Origin: Anaerostipes caccae L1-92
Lineage (GTDB): Bacteria; Bacillota; Clostridia; Lachnospirales; Lachnospiraceae
Direction of reading: 5' to 3'
NCBI RefSeq assembly: GCF_014467075.1
Contig: NZ_AP023027.1
Span: 2,855,501 to 2,919,500 of the forward strand
Length of the DNA stretch: 64,000 bases
Each line of letters begins with the position of its first letter. The stretch's first letter is position 1. Shown here in pieces: positions 52,126 to 60,644 of the stretch. Position numbers and translations under genes: made by a program. The notes below the pieces were generated by a model. It ran no database searches. It was not told the DNA's origin and saw only the letters and a list, made by a program, of their open reading frames with translations.

Positions 52126-52623
52126 TTAGCGGTTATCTACCTTCTCCGGGTACATATCGTGATGTGCCAGCCGGTCAAAGGCAATCTGCTCCCACGGCGT
52201 TCCCTTTCTGCCATAGTTGCAGTATGGATCAATGGAGATCCCGCCGCGCGGCGTAAACTTGCCCCAAACTTCAATATATTTCGGGTCCATCAGTTTGATC
52301 AGATCCTTCATAATAATATTCATACAGTCCTCGTGGAAATCTCCATGATTGCGGAAACTGTACAGATACAATTTAAGGGATTTGCTTTCCACCATCCTCT
52401 CTCCCGGAACATAGGAAATATAAATAGTCGCAAAATCCGGCTGTCCGGTCATCGGACACAGACTGGTAAATTCCGGTGCGTTAAACTTTACAAAATAATC
52501 ATTTTCGGGATGCTTATTCGGAAAAGTCTCCAACACTTCCGGTGCATAATCATCCGGATATTTTGTCTGCTGATTTCCCAGCAGTGTAATACCTCCCAAT
52601 TCCACATTGGTTCTACCACTCAT
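52126..52623 (-). CDS. queF: NADPH-dependent preQ0 reductase
   Basis: 165-residue unimodular QueF (type I) that reduces 7-cyano-7-deazaguanine to preQ1 in queuosine synthesis. The catalytic Cys lies in [13 protein letters not shown] and the QueF signature [21 protein letters not shown] is present. Downstream [18 protein letters not shown] fits the family. It stands alone with its own promoter; queC, queD and queE are not in the window, so preQ0 would come from elsewhere. RBS AGGAGG. Confidence 0.96.
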   Translation of the reverse strand: MSGRTNVELGGITLLGNQQTKYPDDYAPEVLETFPNKHPENDYFVKFNAPEFTSLCPMTGQPDFATIYISYVPGERMVESKSLKLYLYSFRNHGDFHEDCMNIIMKDLIKLMDPKYIEVWGKFTPRGGISIDPYCNYGRKGTPWEQIAFDRLAHHDMYPEKVDNR

Positions 52624-52685
52624 CTTAGTTCCTCCTGTTTTTGTTCAAATCAAGGATACTTTTCTACTCCATTGATTGTCCTATC

Positions 52686-52714
52686 AGTATACCATATTTT
52701 TTACATGCTGTCAT
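52686..52714 (-). promoter_or_regulatory. queF promoter
   Basis: On the - strand ATGACA (52709-52714) and TATACT (52686-52691) are 17 bases apart. The leader of about 55 bases has a stem AATCAATGGA/TCCTTGATT but not the preQ1-I or preQ1-II consensus. Confidence 0.6.
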
Positions 52715-52729
52715 AAATATTGACATGAA

Positions 52730-54562
52730 CTATGACAGATTTTTCTTACGGAAAAATTTCCTGCCGAGGAGCAGTGCTGCTCCAAAAATCAGAAGAATCC
52801 CTATAGCTGCAAAAACAAGGTCTCCCTTATCATAGCTTTTTGCATTTCTCCCCCATCCAGACGTTTTTGGAGTTTGTTTTTCATTATCCTGTACCTCCGG
52901 GGCTGTCTTTTTTCCCTGGACTTTTTCTTTCTTTTTCTCCTGTCTCTGAGAAGACCCATTTTTTTTCACATTTTGGCTCTTCTCAGACTTTTGATCTGAG
53001 AAAGAATTTTTATCCTTATACCTAACGGATTTTTCCGAATACCCGGGTTTGCCTTCACTCCTCTGATCCTTCTGCGTACTTTCCTCCTGTTCTACAGTCT
53101 GTCCGCCTCTGTCTCCACCGGATTCCCCGCTGACAGAAGATTCCGGAGCCCCATGGTCTACGTCTATTTTCCACACGGCGCTGGTTCCTGAAAAAATACT
53201 ACTGCCATGAACCTTTGTACGCATATAAAACGTTTTTGTATTTACAGGTATGTCAAAGACAAAGCTGAAGACTCCGAACGGTTTTGGAAAGTCCTGGCCG
53301 CGAATGATATTCGTACTGCCGTTTTTTTCTTCATAAGTCCTCCAGTTTTTCTGATCCGCACTGTATTGAAGAATCATGGAGTCTGCGCCGGCAGGATAAG
53401 GCAGTTCCAGCATTCCCCTGATCCGTCCCTCTTCCTTCGACAGAATCCTGTAACTGTTTAAAAACATTCCCTCCGGCGGTACCGCAATGACGGCTGTCTC
53501 CGGGCTGATTCCTGACGAATTGATGTAAATCCCAAACAGATCTTTTGTGAGAAGTCTCCCTTTCACAAGCGTAATCCCTTCTTTTGAAGTATCTGCTCCT
53601 GAAGCATCCCATATAACAGGCATTGAAATAATACTTTTCTCTTCTGTCTCTGCATTTTCCACGTAAACACTGGCATTTTGCGGCAGAAGGGATTTAAGGT
53701 CTGTGCCAGTTCTGCCGATGACAGGAGTAAAGCTGTCAACATCATAAATGCTGTAGACTGTATTTTTCATGCCCGTGATTTCCGGAACTATTTTAGAATC
53801 CCTGCTGGATATTTCGGAACCGGCAACACTGACTGCAGTACCTGAGGCATCACTGACAGAAGCAGTAATGCGGCAGCGGTTCACTTCTGTCCTGCCCAGA
53901 TTCGAAACACCACACGCTTCCTGGTCTCCGGACACTTTTATATTACAATCTGTCAAAGACAACGTTTGGTTTCTATTATTTTTAACTCCCTCAACCCGCC
54001 CTTTGCCTTTTGCTGTAACATTGATCTGTCTAAGCACCAGCGGCTCATCTGTGCCATGATAAATTCCGGTGATATCCTTTCCTTTCATCTGAATCGTAAA
54101 CCTGTCCGACGGATCAGATGAAGTCTGAAGGGTTCCGCGGATAACCTGAACCGCACATGCATCGTCGGACTCGTCAAGAACCGTCCCTCTTTTTAAAATA
54201 AGATGAGAGTCTATACTGTTTTCCATTAGTACAAACATATAGTTTCCGCTTATCGTAAGTTCAGGATTATCAATGATCACTCTGCTGTTTACAATAATTC
54301 CATGATTCCCGCAGTCAATCCTCACTTTGCCTCTGCCGTCAAATCGGATGGGATCTTCCTTAGTCCCCTTTGTCAGCTTCAGATCCCCTGTCAGAGTATA
54401 GACGGCATTCTGGTCATTCTTATGCTTCTCATACCATTCTAAAAATTTCTCTTCATCCTCTGTTTTGGGAGGACCCCATGCAGAGCAGAAAACTGGCTGA
54501 GCCATGGTCAATATGATAACTCCCAAAAATAAACAGATCATTTTCTTATAATTCTTTTTCAT
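52730..54562 (-). CDS. Membrane-anchored surface protein with beta-helix domain
   Basis: 610-residue exported protein. Signal peptide (1-26, ending FCSAW), a beta-helix-like region (about 40-260; GHYIIVNSRVIIDNPELTIS-type strands, RRGTVLDESDDACAVQVI), a beta-sandwich (350-440), then a long charged linker of Ser, Gln, Lys and Asp. It ends in one hydrophobic helix (GDLVFAAIGILLIFGAALLL) and RKFFRKKNLS. A TPKTS sequence precedes the helix by about 15 residues but is too far and too diverged to be a confident sortase site. Start at 54562 follows GAGAGGAC. Divergent from the two-component genes. Confidence 0.8.
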   Translation of the reverse strand: MKKNYKKMICLFLGVIILTMAQPVFCSAWGPPKTEDEEKFLEWYEKHKNDQNAVYTLTGDLKLTKGTKEDPIRFDGRGKVRIDCGNHGIIVNSRVIIDNPELTISGNYMFVLMENSIDSHLILKRGTVLDESDDACAVQVIRGTLQTSSDPSDRFTIQMKGKDITGIYHGTDEPLVLRQINVTAKGKGRVEGVKNNRNQTLSLTDCNIKVSGDQEACGVSNLGRTEVNRCRITASVSDASGTAVSVAGSEISSRDSKIVPEITGMKNTVYSIYDVDSFTPVIGRTGTDLKSLLPQNASVYVENAETEEKSIISMPVIWDASGADTSKEGITLVKGRLLTKDLFGIYINSSGISPETAVIAVPPEGMFLNSYRILSKEEGRIRGMLELPYPAGADSMILQYSADQKNWRTYEEKNGSTNIIRGQDFPKPFGVFSFVFDIPVNTKTFYMRTKVHGSSIFSGTSAVWKIDVDHGAPESSVSGESGGDRGGQTVEQEESTQKDQRSEGKPGYSEKSVRYKDKNSFSDQKSEKSQNVKKNGSSQRQEKKKEKVQGKKTAPEVQDNEKQTPKTSGWGRNAKSYDKGDLVFAAIGILLIFGAALLLGRKFFRKKNLS

Positions 54563-54697
54563 TTGCAGTCCTCTCTTCGTCCCATAGATCCTAAACAAAA
54601 TATTACCTTATCGTACGAAGTACGTCCACCCGATTGAATTCTGTTTCACAATAAATAACAACGTTGTCTGTTAAAATTGCAAAGGCTCTGAAATATG

Positions 54698-54735
54698 TTT
54701 ACAATAAAAATAACACATCTATACTCTGAGTATAG
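54698..54735 (+). promoter_or_regulatory. Promoter with palindrome before the 54.8-kb response regulator
   Basis: TTTACA (54698-54703) and TATACT (54720-54725), spacer 16. A palindrome CTATACT-CTG-AGTATAG (54719-54735) covers the -10, so a repressor or the regulator itself could bind there. Confidence 0.6.
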
Positions 54736-54759
54736 AAAATCATGAAAGGAGCCCCGACT

Positions 54760-55425
54760 ATGGAACGTTTGCTGTTTGTGGATGATGACTTGGAAATCCT
54801 TGAAATTAACCGTAAGTATTTTGAAACATGCGGGTATCACGCAGACACTGCTACCGATGCCCTGGCTGCTCTTTCCTGTTTGTCAGAACACACGTATCAG
54901 TGTATTATCCTGGACATTCATATGGAAAAAACGGATGGATTCTGTCTCTGCCGGACGATTCGTGCAAATTACAGCATACCCGTGATCTTTCTGACTAATC
55001 TGACCGATGAAGAGATCATGATAGAAAGTTTTGACTGCGGCGGGGATGATTATATTACAAAGCCTTATCTCTTAAAAGAACTGGAAATGAGGATCAGGGC
55101 CAGAATACGAAACTCCCGCTGCACCGTTCCTTCCTGCCGGACGCCCGGACTGTCCGTGGATAATAACGAAAAGCAGGCATACATTGGAAATCTTCCGCTG
55201 AATCTGACGGTCAATGAATTCGAAATTCTGAGTTTTTTAATGGATCATAAAGGCATTCCCTACCGGCAGGAAGAAATTTACCGCGCGGTATGGGGTGAGT
55301 CCTGTTATAATACACACAGTATTCAGATCCTGATTATGCGGATCCGGAAGAAAATCCAGGTACTGTCTCCCGAAAAAGAATATATTAAAACACAGTGGGG
55401 AAAAGGGTATCTCTTCACAGAGTAA
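54760..55425 (+). CDS. OmpR/PhoB-family response regulator
   Basis: 221-residue regulator. Receiver domain with acidic pair DDDLEILE, Asp in CIILDIHMEKTDG, Thr in VIFLTNLTDEE and Lys in DYITKPYLLKE; C-terminal winged helix (about 130-220) with the final QWGKGYLF. The start is set by AAAGGAG before ATG 54760. Its 3' end lies 23 bases before the kinase start. The pair sits between two surface-protein paralogues. Confidence 0.93.
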   Translation: MERLLFVDDDLEILEINRKYFETCGYHADTATDALAALSCLSEHTYQCIILDIHMEKTDGFCLCRTIRANYSIPVIFLTNLTDEEIMIESFDCGGDDYITKPYLLKELEMRIRARIRNSRCTVPSCRTPGLSVDNNEKQAYIGNLPLNLTVNEFEILSFLMDHKGIPYRQEEIYRAVWGESCYNTHSIQILIMRIRKKIQVLSPEKEYIKTQWGKGYLFTE

Positions 55426-55448
55426 ACAAAAACTATAGGGAGTCTGCC

Positions 55449-57428
55449 ATGCACTTAAAAACAGAAAGATCCAAAAAGAAACTGTTATCCGTCTTTATCC
55501 TCGCCGCCGCTCTGCTGTTTGCTGCTTTGCTCTTTACCTTTTGCTATTCCATGGACAATAAGTATACCTCATCAAATACTGATCCCTCTAAAGATCTGGT
55601 TCCTCTGACCGGACAGTGGGAATTTTATTCCGGCCGTCTGTACACACCAAAGGATTTTTCTGCAGGATCCGCAGAGTCTCCTGAAATCATCACTATTGGC
55701 CAATTTGGAAATTTTTCATCCCATCAGCCAAGTCAATCACCTTTTGGCGCCGCTACTTACCGTAAAGTTTTAAATCTTCCTTCTTCTAAAGACGCTTGGA
55801 TGCTCGAAGTGCCGGAAATTTTCTCTTCCTGCCGTATCTATGTCAACCAAACGCTGGTCCGGCAAATGGGCAGCCCCGATGCAGTTCCCGTTTCCCGGCA
55901 TATACAGAATACATTGATTCCTCTTCCGTCCGGAACCGCCGAATTGGTCATTCAGGCCGCAAATGACACCCATTATTACAGCGGACTTACCTATCCTCCG
56001 GTCCTCGGAACGAGCAGTGCCGTTACAAATGCCCTGACACAAAAAATGATCTTCTATGCCCTGCTGTGCTTTTTCCCTCTGGGAGCGGCCGTCACATCAC
56101 TGGGTGTCTGGGTCCGGAAACATTCGGACCCGGTCTTTGCCGCATACGGACTGGTCTGCCTGTTTTTCTCAATTCATGTCAGCTATCCGTTTTTTCACTG
56201 GCTTGGATGGGATCTTTGGGGAACATCCTATCTAATTGAAGATGTGTCCTATTTTGCAATGCTTGCCTGCATGGTTTTGCTCACCAGCCGGCTGTGCAGA
56301 GGAATTCTTCCGGCCAGACTGCACATTTCTGTTTACGTGTTTACGGTCCTGATGTCCGTATCTCCCGTCATTTTTACTTATGTACTTTTTCCGGCATTTC
56401 ATAATATCGTCAGCATTTACGGAACCATCATCTATACCTCTAAGCTGCTGATCAGCTTTTATTTGATCCTCCTGTCCTTCCTTGGAATCCTGAATGACCG
56501 GTCTTCTGTATGGCTGCTGGCAGGAAATGCAGTGTTTGGATTCGGACTTTTCACCGATCTGTGGACCGGAGGAGACTATGAACCCCTCCGGTTTGGATGG
56601 CAGGATGAGTACAGCGGTTTTCTGATGGTTCTGCTTTTTATGATTTTGATCATCCGGTATAATCAAGACCTGATTTTGAAAAACCAACGTCTGACCATGC
56701 ATCTTCAGGCGGAAGTGGACAAGAAGACTGCCCGTCTGTCGAAGATGCTGGAAGAACGAAAGGAATTTCTCTCGATTGCCGCACACGATCTGAAGGCCCC
56801 TGCATCGGCGATCAAAACTTATATTGATTTTATACGCGAGGGCGGAATCAATATTGATGAAGAGCTGGAGCAGTATTTGGAGATCATTGACAAAAAATCT
56901 TCTCAAATACAGAGCGATATCAGCAGCCTGCAGATTTTTAACGCAGAAGATAAGATTCATGAACCGCCCTGCCTTATAGACTGCAATGATTTTTTAACCT
57001 ATGTTTATATGGAGACAAAACCGTATACGGATGCCAACGGCATCTATTTCAATTTAAATCTTCCGGAAAATCATTGTTTTATTTGGCATCAAAAAGCCCG
57101 TCTTTTCCGGGCATTTGAAAATATTATCCTGAACGCCACCGAACATACTCCGCCGGAAGGCTCCCTGACAATCGACGCTGAATATAACGGGCAGCAGGCT
57201 GTGATCACCTTTACCGATACCGGCGAAGGAATATCTTCGGATGACCTCCCGCACATTTTTGACTACAAATTCAGCACGAAAAACAGCCCCGGTACAAGTG
57301 GCCTTGGTTTATATTTTGTACGGATCTCTCTTGAGGAATACGGCGGAACCATAAAGGCAGCATCCAAGAAGAACCGATATACGGTCTTTACCGTTACCCT
57401 TCCTCTGGCTGAAGAAAAAATGGAATAA
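55449..57428 (+). CDS. Sensor histidine kinase with 7TMR-DISM architecture
   Basis: 659-residue membrane sensor. After a signal-anchor helix (12-32), an extracellular beta-jelly-roll domain (40-190; LTGQWEFYSGRLYTPKDFSA, GAATYRKVLNLPS) and seven hydrophobic helices (200-405; 7TMR-DISM type) follow. The kinase core has the H-box AAHDLKAPASAIKTYIDF near residue 455 and an ATPase domain with NIILNATEHTP, DTGEGIS and TSGLGLYFVRIS. Such extracellular domains often sense carbohydrates. Start at 55449 follows AGGGAG. It is the cognate partner of the upstream response regulator. Confidence 0.92.
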   Translation: MHLKTERSKKKLLSVFILAAALLFAALLFTFCYSMDNKYTSSNTDPSKDLVPLTGQWEFYSGRLYTPKDFSAGSAESPEIITIGQFGNFSSHQPSQSPFGAATYRKVLNLPSSKDAWMLEVPEIFSSCRIYVNQTLVRQMGSPDAVPVSRHIQNTLIPLPSGTAELVIQAANDTHYYSGLTYPPVLGTSSAVTNALTQKMIFYALLCFFPLGAAVTSLGVWVRKHSDPVFAAYGLVCLFFSIHVSYPFFHWLGWDLWGTSYLIEDVSYFAMLACMVLLTSRLCRGILPARLHISVYVFTVLMSVSPVIFTYVLFPAFHNIVSIYGTIIYTSKLLISFYLILLSFLGILNDRSSVWLLAGNAVFGFGLFTDLWTGGDYEPLRFGWQDEYSGFLMVLLFMILIIRYNQDLILKNQRLTMHLQAEVDKKTARLSKMLEERKEFLSIAAHDLKAPASAIKTYIDFIREGGINIDEELEQYLEIIDKKSSQIQSDISSLQIFNAEDKIHEPPCLIDCNDFLTYVYMETKPYTDANGIYFNLNLPENHCFIWHQKARLFRAFENIILNATEHTPPEGSLTIDAEYNGQQAVITFTDTGEGISSDDLPHIFDYKFSTKNSPGTSGLGLYFVRISLEEYGGTIKAASKKNRYTVFTVTLPLAEEKME

Positions 57429-57473
57429 AAAGATACCGCTTTTACAAACTCTTTATAAAAGCGGTATCTTTTA
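57428..57473. terminator. Bidirectional terminator
   Basis: AAAAGATACCGCTTTTA pairs perfectly with TAAAAGCGGTATCTTTT around a 12-base loop and ends in TTTATTTTAT. It lies between the convergent kinase and surface protein genes. Confidence 0.9.
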
Positions 57474-57475
57474 TT

Positions 57476-58621
57476 TTATCTGGATTCGGTCTTATCCGAA
57501 TAAGTCAGACTGTAAAGACCTGTGGACTTTTTCGTATCTTTTGTCACCTTTATGTAATAGGTACCTTTCTTTAATTTGCAGTTAAAATAATGTGTTCCTG
57601 AATATTCCATTGTTTTTTTCTTCGTCTTCATGCCTTTTCCGTAAACTGCGGCTTTGATCCTTCCGGAATTGTTTTTCGTTGTAAGTTTCATGGAGATCTT
57701 TCCGTTTTTTGAAACCTTAAACTTATAATAATGAGTTTTTTTCGCTTTATCCGCATCGGTAAACAAATTGCTCTTTTTTTTGCCCTGAGTCAGAAGCTTT
57801 GCCTTTGCTTTTGTTACCGCATAACTATTTTTATATACCGTATCCACGTACATAAACTGTGACACATATCCTTTCGGAATCTTTGTCTTCAGACGGTAAG
57901 TTCCCGGACTCAATGCAAAGTGTTTGTTTATTTTTTTTGATGTATAACTCATTTTGTTTGTTACCGCTGTATATTTTCCTTTTTTGCCTTTCTTCTGAAT
58001 ATAGAAGGGAACTGATTTTTTATAGGCCTCAGACAAATGGCTGTTATTCCCTGACTTATACTTAAAAGTCCGGCCAACGGTCTGGATATGGCTTTTCTTC
58101 TTTACTTTAAACGTCTGGTAATTCCATTTTCCCGTTCCTTCTTTAATCTTATTTTTGGCAGATGTGAACCTGCTGCTGCCGGAATCCACATACCCTGCGT
58201 CGATTACACTGAACTGAGGCTCACTGATACTTCCAGTTAATGTATAAGTTCCTTTTTTAAGATGCTTTACAATCCGGACAGCTCTCCCCGTCCACTTCTG
58301 TCCCTGAAAACTTATGGTCCAATTTTTCTTCAGGTAGGCATTGTCATTTTCATCTCCTCTTACTCCGTAAAAATCTAAAAACACTGTAGATTCTTTCGGA
58401 ACTACGATTTTAATGTTCATTTTTTTTGTTTTGGTTACAGAGTATTGATTAAAGACTCCATCATCCGTTACGTCCTTCAGCTTAATCTGACCGCCGGAAG
58501 CCTTGATCGTGCTTCCTGCTGCCTTCACAACTTCTTGGGCAGTTCCTGCCCCCAAAGTTCCGGCCAGCATTGCCGCTGTCAAAAAAATACCGGTCACGAT
58601 CTTCCCCCATTTTTTCATCAT
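57476..58621 (-). CDS. Secreted PPC-like domain protein, paralogue B
   Basis: 381-residue secreted protein. Signal peptide 1-34 (LTAAMLAGTLGAGTAQEVVKA), then three beta-sandwich units ending with the shared signature KKGTYYIKVTKDTKKSTGLY, close to paralogue A (KGTYYVKVTKNTKNTSGKY). The motif HYYKFKVSKNGKISMKLTTK parallels HWYKFKVTKRRSTQFKITTY of A. No anchor or catalytic residues. RBS GGAGGAGAG. Together with paralogue A it brackets the two-component genes. Confidence 0.78.
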   Translation of the reverse strand: MMKKWGKIVTGIFLTAAMLAGTLGAGTAQEVVKAAGSTIKASGGQIKLKDVTDDGVFNQYSVTKTKKMNIKIVVPKESTVFLDFYGVRGDENDNAYLKKNWTISFQGQKWTGRAVRIVKHLKKGTYTLTGSISEPQFSVIDAGYVDSGSSRFTSAKNKIKEGTGKWNYQTFKVKKKSHIQTVGRTFKYKSGNNSHLSEAYKKSVPFYIQKKGKKGKYTAVTNKMSYTSKKINKHFALSPGTYRLKTKIPKGYVSQFMYVDTVYKNSYAVTKAKAKLLTQGKKKSNLFTDADKAKKTHYYKFKVSKNGKISMKLTTKNNSGRIKAAVYGKGMKTKKKTMEYSGTHYFNCKLKKGTYYIKVTKDTKKSTGLYSLTYSDKTESR

Positions 58622-58753
58622 AAACTCTCCTCCTATTCTCTAAGACCAACAGCTGCTGCGCTCACAGGCCATCCTGTGAAAGTTCCTTTTTATTCTAGCA
58701 TAAGAAGCTATCCATACAGACGGTATTGAACACTTGTTGTTATTTGTTGTTGA
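58622..58753. other. Divergent upstream region before the hydG leader
   Basis: No gene seen. It must contain the promoter of paralogue B on the - strand; a short G/C-rich hairpin is suggested by ACAGGCCATCCTGTG (stem ACAGG/CCTGT). Confidence 0.4.
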
Positions 58754-58925
58754 TTGACTTTTCCCCTGTTTTGAGCTACTATAAATGCAGTGAAAAATAT
58801 CATTCTGAAGCCAGGGTACTGCCCGATGCCAAGATTGATCCTTTATAAACTGCGCAGAGTTTTGTATACAAAACTCTATTTTATACTGTGATAATCAGGC
58901 ATATTCCGGATGGGATATGCCTTTT
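58754..58925 (+). promoter_or_regulatory. Promoter and terminator-bearing leader of the hydrogenase maturation operon
   Basis: Promoter TTGACT (58754-58759), 17 bases, TACTAT (58777-58782). The leader of about 160 bases holds a palindrome AGAGTTTTGTATACAAAACT (near 58857) and, right before the RBS, an intrinsic terminator: GGCATATTCC pairs with GGGATATGCC around GGAT, then TTTTCTATT (58893-58925). TATCA (near 58799) can pair with TGATA (near 58886) to close a domain containing AGGGTACTGCCCGATGCC. It resembles a riboswitch layout; the class is not identified. Confidence 0.55.
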
Positions 58926-58952
58926 CTATTGTATAAGGAGGTTCATTTTATT

Positions 58953-59204
58953 ATGAAGGAAACACGGATTGCACTGATCGGTATCATCATTGAGGAAGAA
59001 AAAGGCATAACTCCAACCAATCAGCTGCTGCATGAATACCGGGATTATATCGTCGGCAGAATGGGCATTCCCTACCGCGAAAAGGAGATCAATATCATCT
59101 CCATTGTTTTAGACGCACCCGAAAACACCATCAGCACTTTATCCGGCAAGCTCGGAATGATTGAAGGAATCAGCGTAAAATCAATGTTTGCCAAGACCAA
59201 ATAA
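58953..59204 (+). CDS. TM1266-type [FeFe]-hydrogenase system regulator
   Basis: 83-residue ACT-like protein (RIALIGIIIEEEKG, LLHEYRDYIVGRMGIPYREK, KLGMIEGISVKSMFAK). This small family (TM1266, iron-only hydrogenase system putative regulator) is usually found beside hydEFG genes. The start at 58953 follows AAGGAGG. hydG begins 12 bases after the stop, so the two are co-transcribed. No hydE or hydF is present in the window. Confidence 0.85.
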   Translation: MKETRIALIGIIIEEEKGITPTNQLLHEYRDYIVGRMGIPYREKEINIISIVLDAPENTISTLSGKLGMIEGISVKSMFAKTK

Positions 59205-59216
59205 AGGAGAGAAATC

Positions 59217-60635
59217 ATGTACCAACCAGATTCAAAAATTGCAGAAGAGTTTATCAGTGACCAGGAAATCAAGGATACCCTTGCCTATGCCGACGCCAAT
59301 AAGGATAACAGAGAGCTGATCATATCCATCATCGAAAAGGCAAAAAAACTGAAAGGGTTAAGCCACAGGGAGGCCTCGGTCCTGCTGGCATGTGAGGATA
59401 AAGAGCTGATACAGAAGGTCTTTGACCTGGCCATTAAGATCAAGGAGGAATTTTACGGAAACCGTATCGTTATGTTTGCCCCACTCTACCTTGCCAACTA
59501 CTGTGTCAACGGCTGTGTGTACTGTCCATATCATTATAAAAACAAACATATCCGGAGGAAAAAGCTGTCCCAGGAGGAAATCAAAAAGGAAGTCATCGCA
59601 CTTCAGGACATGGGACACAAGCGCCTTGCACTGGAAACCGGGGAAGATCCGGTCAATATTCCGATCGAGTATGTATTAGAAAGTATCAAAACCATATATG
59701 GAATCAAACATAAAAACGGAGCGATCCGCCGCGTCAATGTAAATATTGCCGCCACGACGGTAGAAAATTATAAAAGGCTGCGGGATGCAGGGATTGGTAC
59801 GTATATTTTATTCCAGGAAACATATCATAAAGATAATTATGAAGTTCTGCATCCGACTGGGCCGAAGCACAATTACGCATACCACACGGAAGCTATGGAC
59901 CGGGCCATGGAAGCAGGCATTGACGATGTAGGCATCGGCGTCTTATTCGGCCTGAACATGTACCGCTATGATTTTGCGGGACTTTTAATGCACGCAGAAC
60001 ATTTGGAGGCCAGGTTCGGCGTAGGCCCCCATACGATCAGTGTTCCAAGAATCCGTCCGGCAGACGATGTAGATCCTGATGAATTTGAAAACGGAATCAA
60101 TGATGACATTTTTGAAAAGATCGTGGCGATTCTCCGCGTGGCAGTACCGTACACTGGCATTATTATTTCCACCAGAGAAACAAAAGAATCCAGAGAGCGG
60201 GTGCTACGAGTGGGTGTCTCCCAGATCAGCGGTGCATCTTCTACCAGCGTGGGAGGTTATGCGGAGCCCGAAAAGCCGGAAGACAATTCTGCACAGTTTG
60301 AGCGGAGTGACGACCGTACATTGGATGAAGTTGTGAACTGGCTCCTCGACCTGGGTCATATCCCGAGCTTCTGTACTGCCTGCTACCGTGAAGGAAGGAC
60401 CGGAGACCGCTTCATGTCTCTTGTAAAATCCGGCCAGATTGCCAACTGCTGCGGTCCAAACGCCATGATGACCCTCAAAGAGTATCTGGAAGATTATGCT
60501 TCTGAGGATACGAAACAAAAGGGAGAAAAAGTGATCAAAGAAGCTTTGGAAACGATCACGAATCCGGTGGTAAAACAAAAAGCAAAAGAATATATTGAGA
60601 ATATCCATGAAGGAAAACGAGATTTTAGATTTTAG
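59217..60635 (+). CDS. hydG: [FeFe]-hydrogenase maturase HydG (radical SAM tyrosine lyase)
   Basis: 472-residue HydG. It cleaves tyrosine to CO and CN- for the hydrogenase H-cluster. The radical SAM motif CVNGCVYC (CxxxCxxC) is near residue 98, followed by KNKHIRRKKLSQEEI. The substrate/SAM part includes ALETGEDP and YILFQETYHKDNY. The C-terminal auxiliary [4Fe-4S] ligands appear in CTACYREG and NCC, the CX2CX22C pattern that separates HydG from ThiH. RBS AAAGGAG. hydE and hydF are not in the window. Confidence 0.96.
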   Translation: MYQPDSKIAEEFISDQEIKDTLAYADANKDNRELIISIIEKAKKLKGLSHREASVLLACEDKELIQKVFDLAIKIKEEFYGNRIVMFAPLYLANYCVNGCVYCPYHYKNKHIRRKKLSQEEIKKEVIALQDMGHKRLALETGEDPVNIPIEYVLESIKTIYGIKHKNGAIRRVNVNIAATTVENYKRLRDAGIGTYILFQETYHKDNYEVLHPTGPKHNYAYHTEAMDRAMEAGIDDVGIGVLFGLNMYRYDFAGLLMHAEHLEARFGVGPHTISVPRIRPADDVDPDEFENGINDDIFEKIVAILRVAVPYTGIIISTRETKESRERVLRVGVSQISGASSTSVGGYAEPEKPEDNSAQFERSDDRTLDEVVNWLLDLGHIPSFCTACYREGRTGDRFMSLVKSGQIANCCGPNAMMTLKEYLEDYASEDTKQKGEKVIKEALETITNPVVKQKAKEYIENIHEGKRDFRF

Positions 60636-60644
60636 GAGAATCCC

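Noticed and set aside
52624..52690. preQ1 riboswitch before queF
   Set aside because: Neither the preQ1-I hairpin with its A-rich tail nor the preQ1-II pattern is present. Only a simple imperfect stem is seen.
52730..54562. LPxTG-anchored protein because of TPKTS before the last helix
   Set aside because: The sequence lacks the Gly, is about 15 residues from the helix and is followed by charged residues. Direct membrane anchoring is more likely.
58790..58925. SAM-I riboswitch before hydG
   Set aside because: Only the AGGGnACTG...CCCGATG string and a possible P1 fit; the GAAACCCGGCAACC part is lacking. I report it as an unclassified leader.
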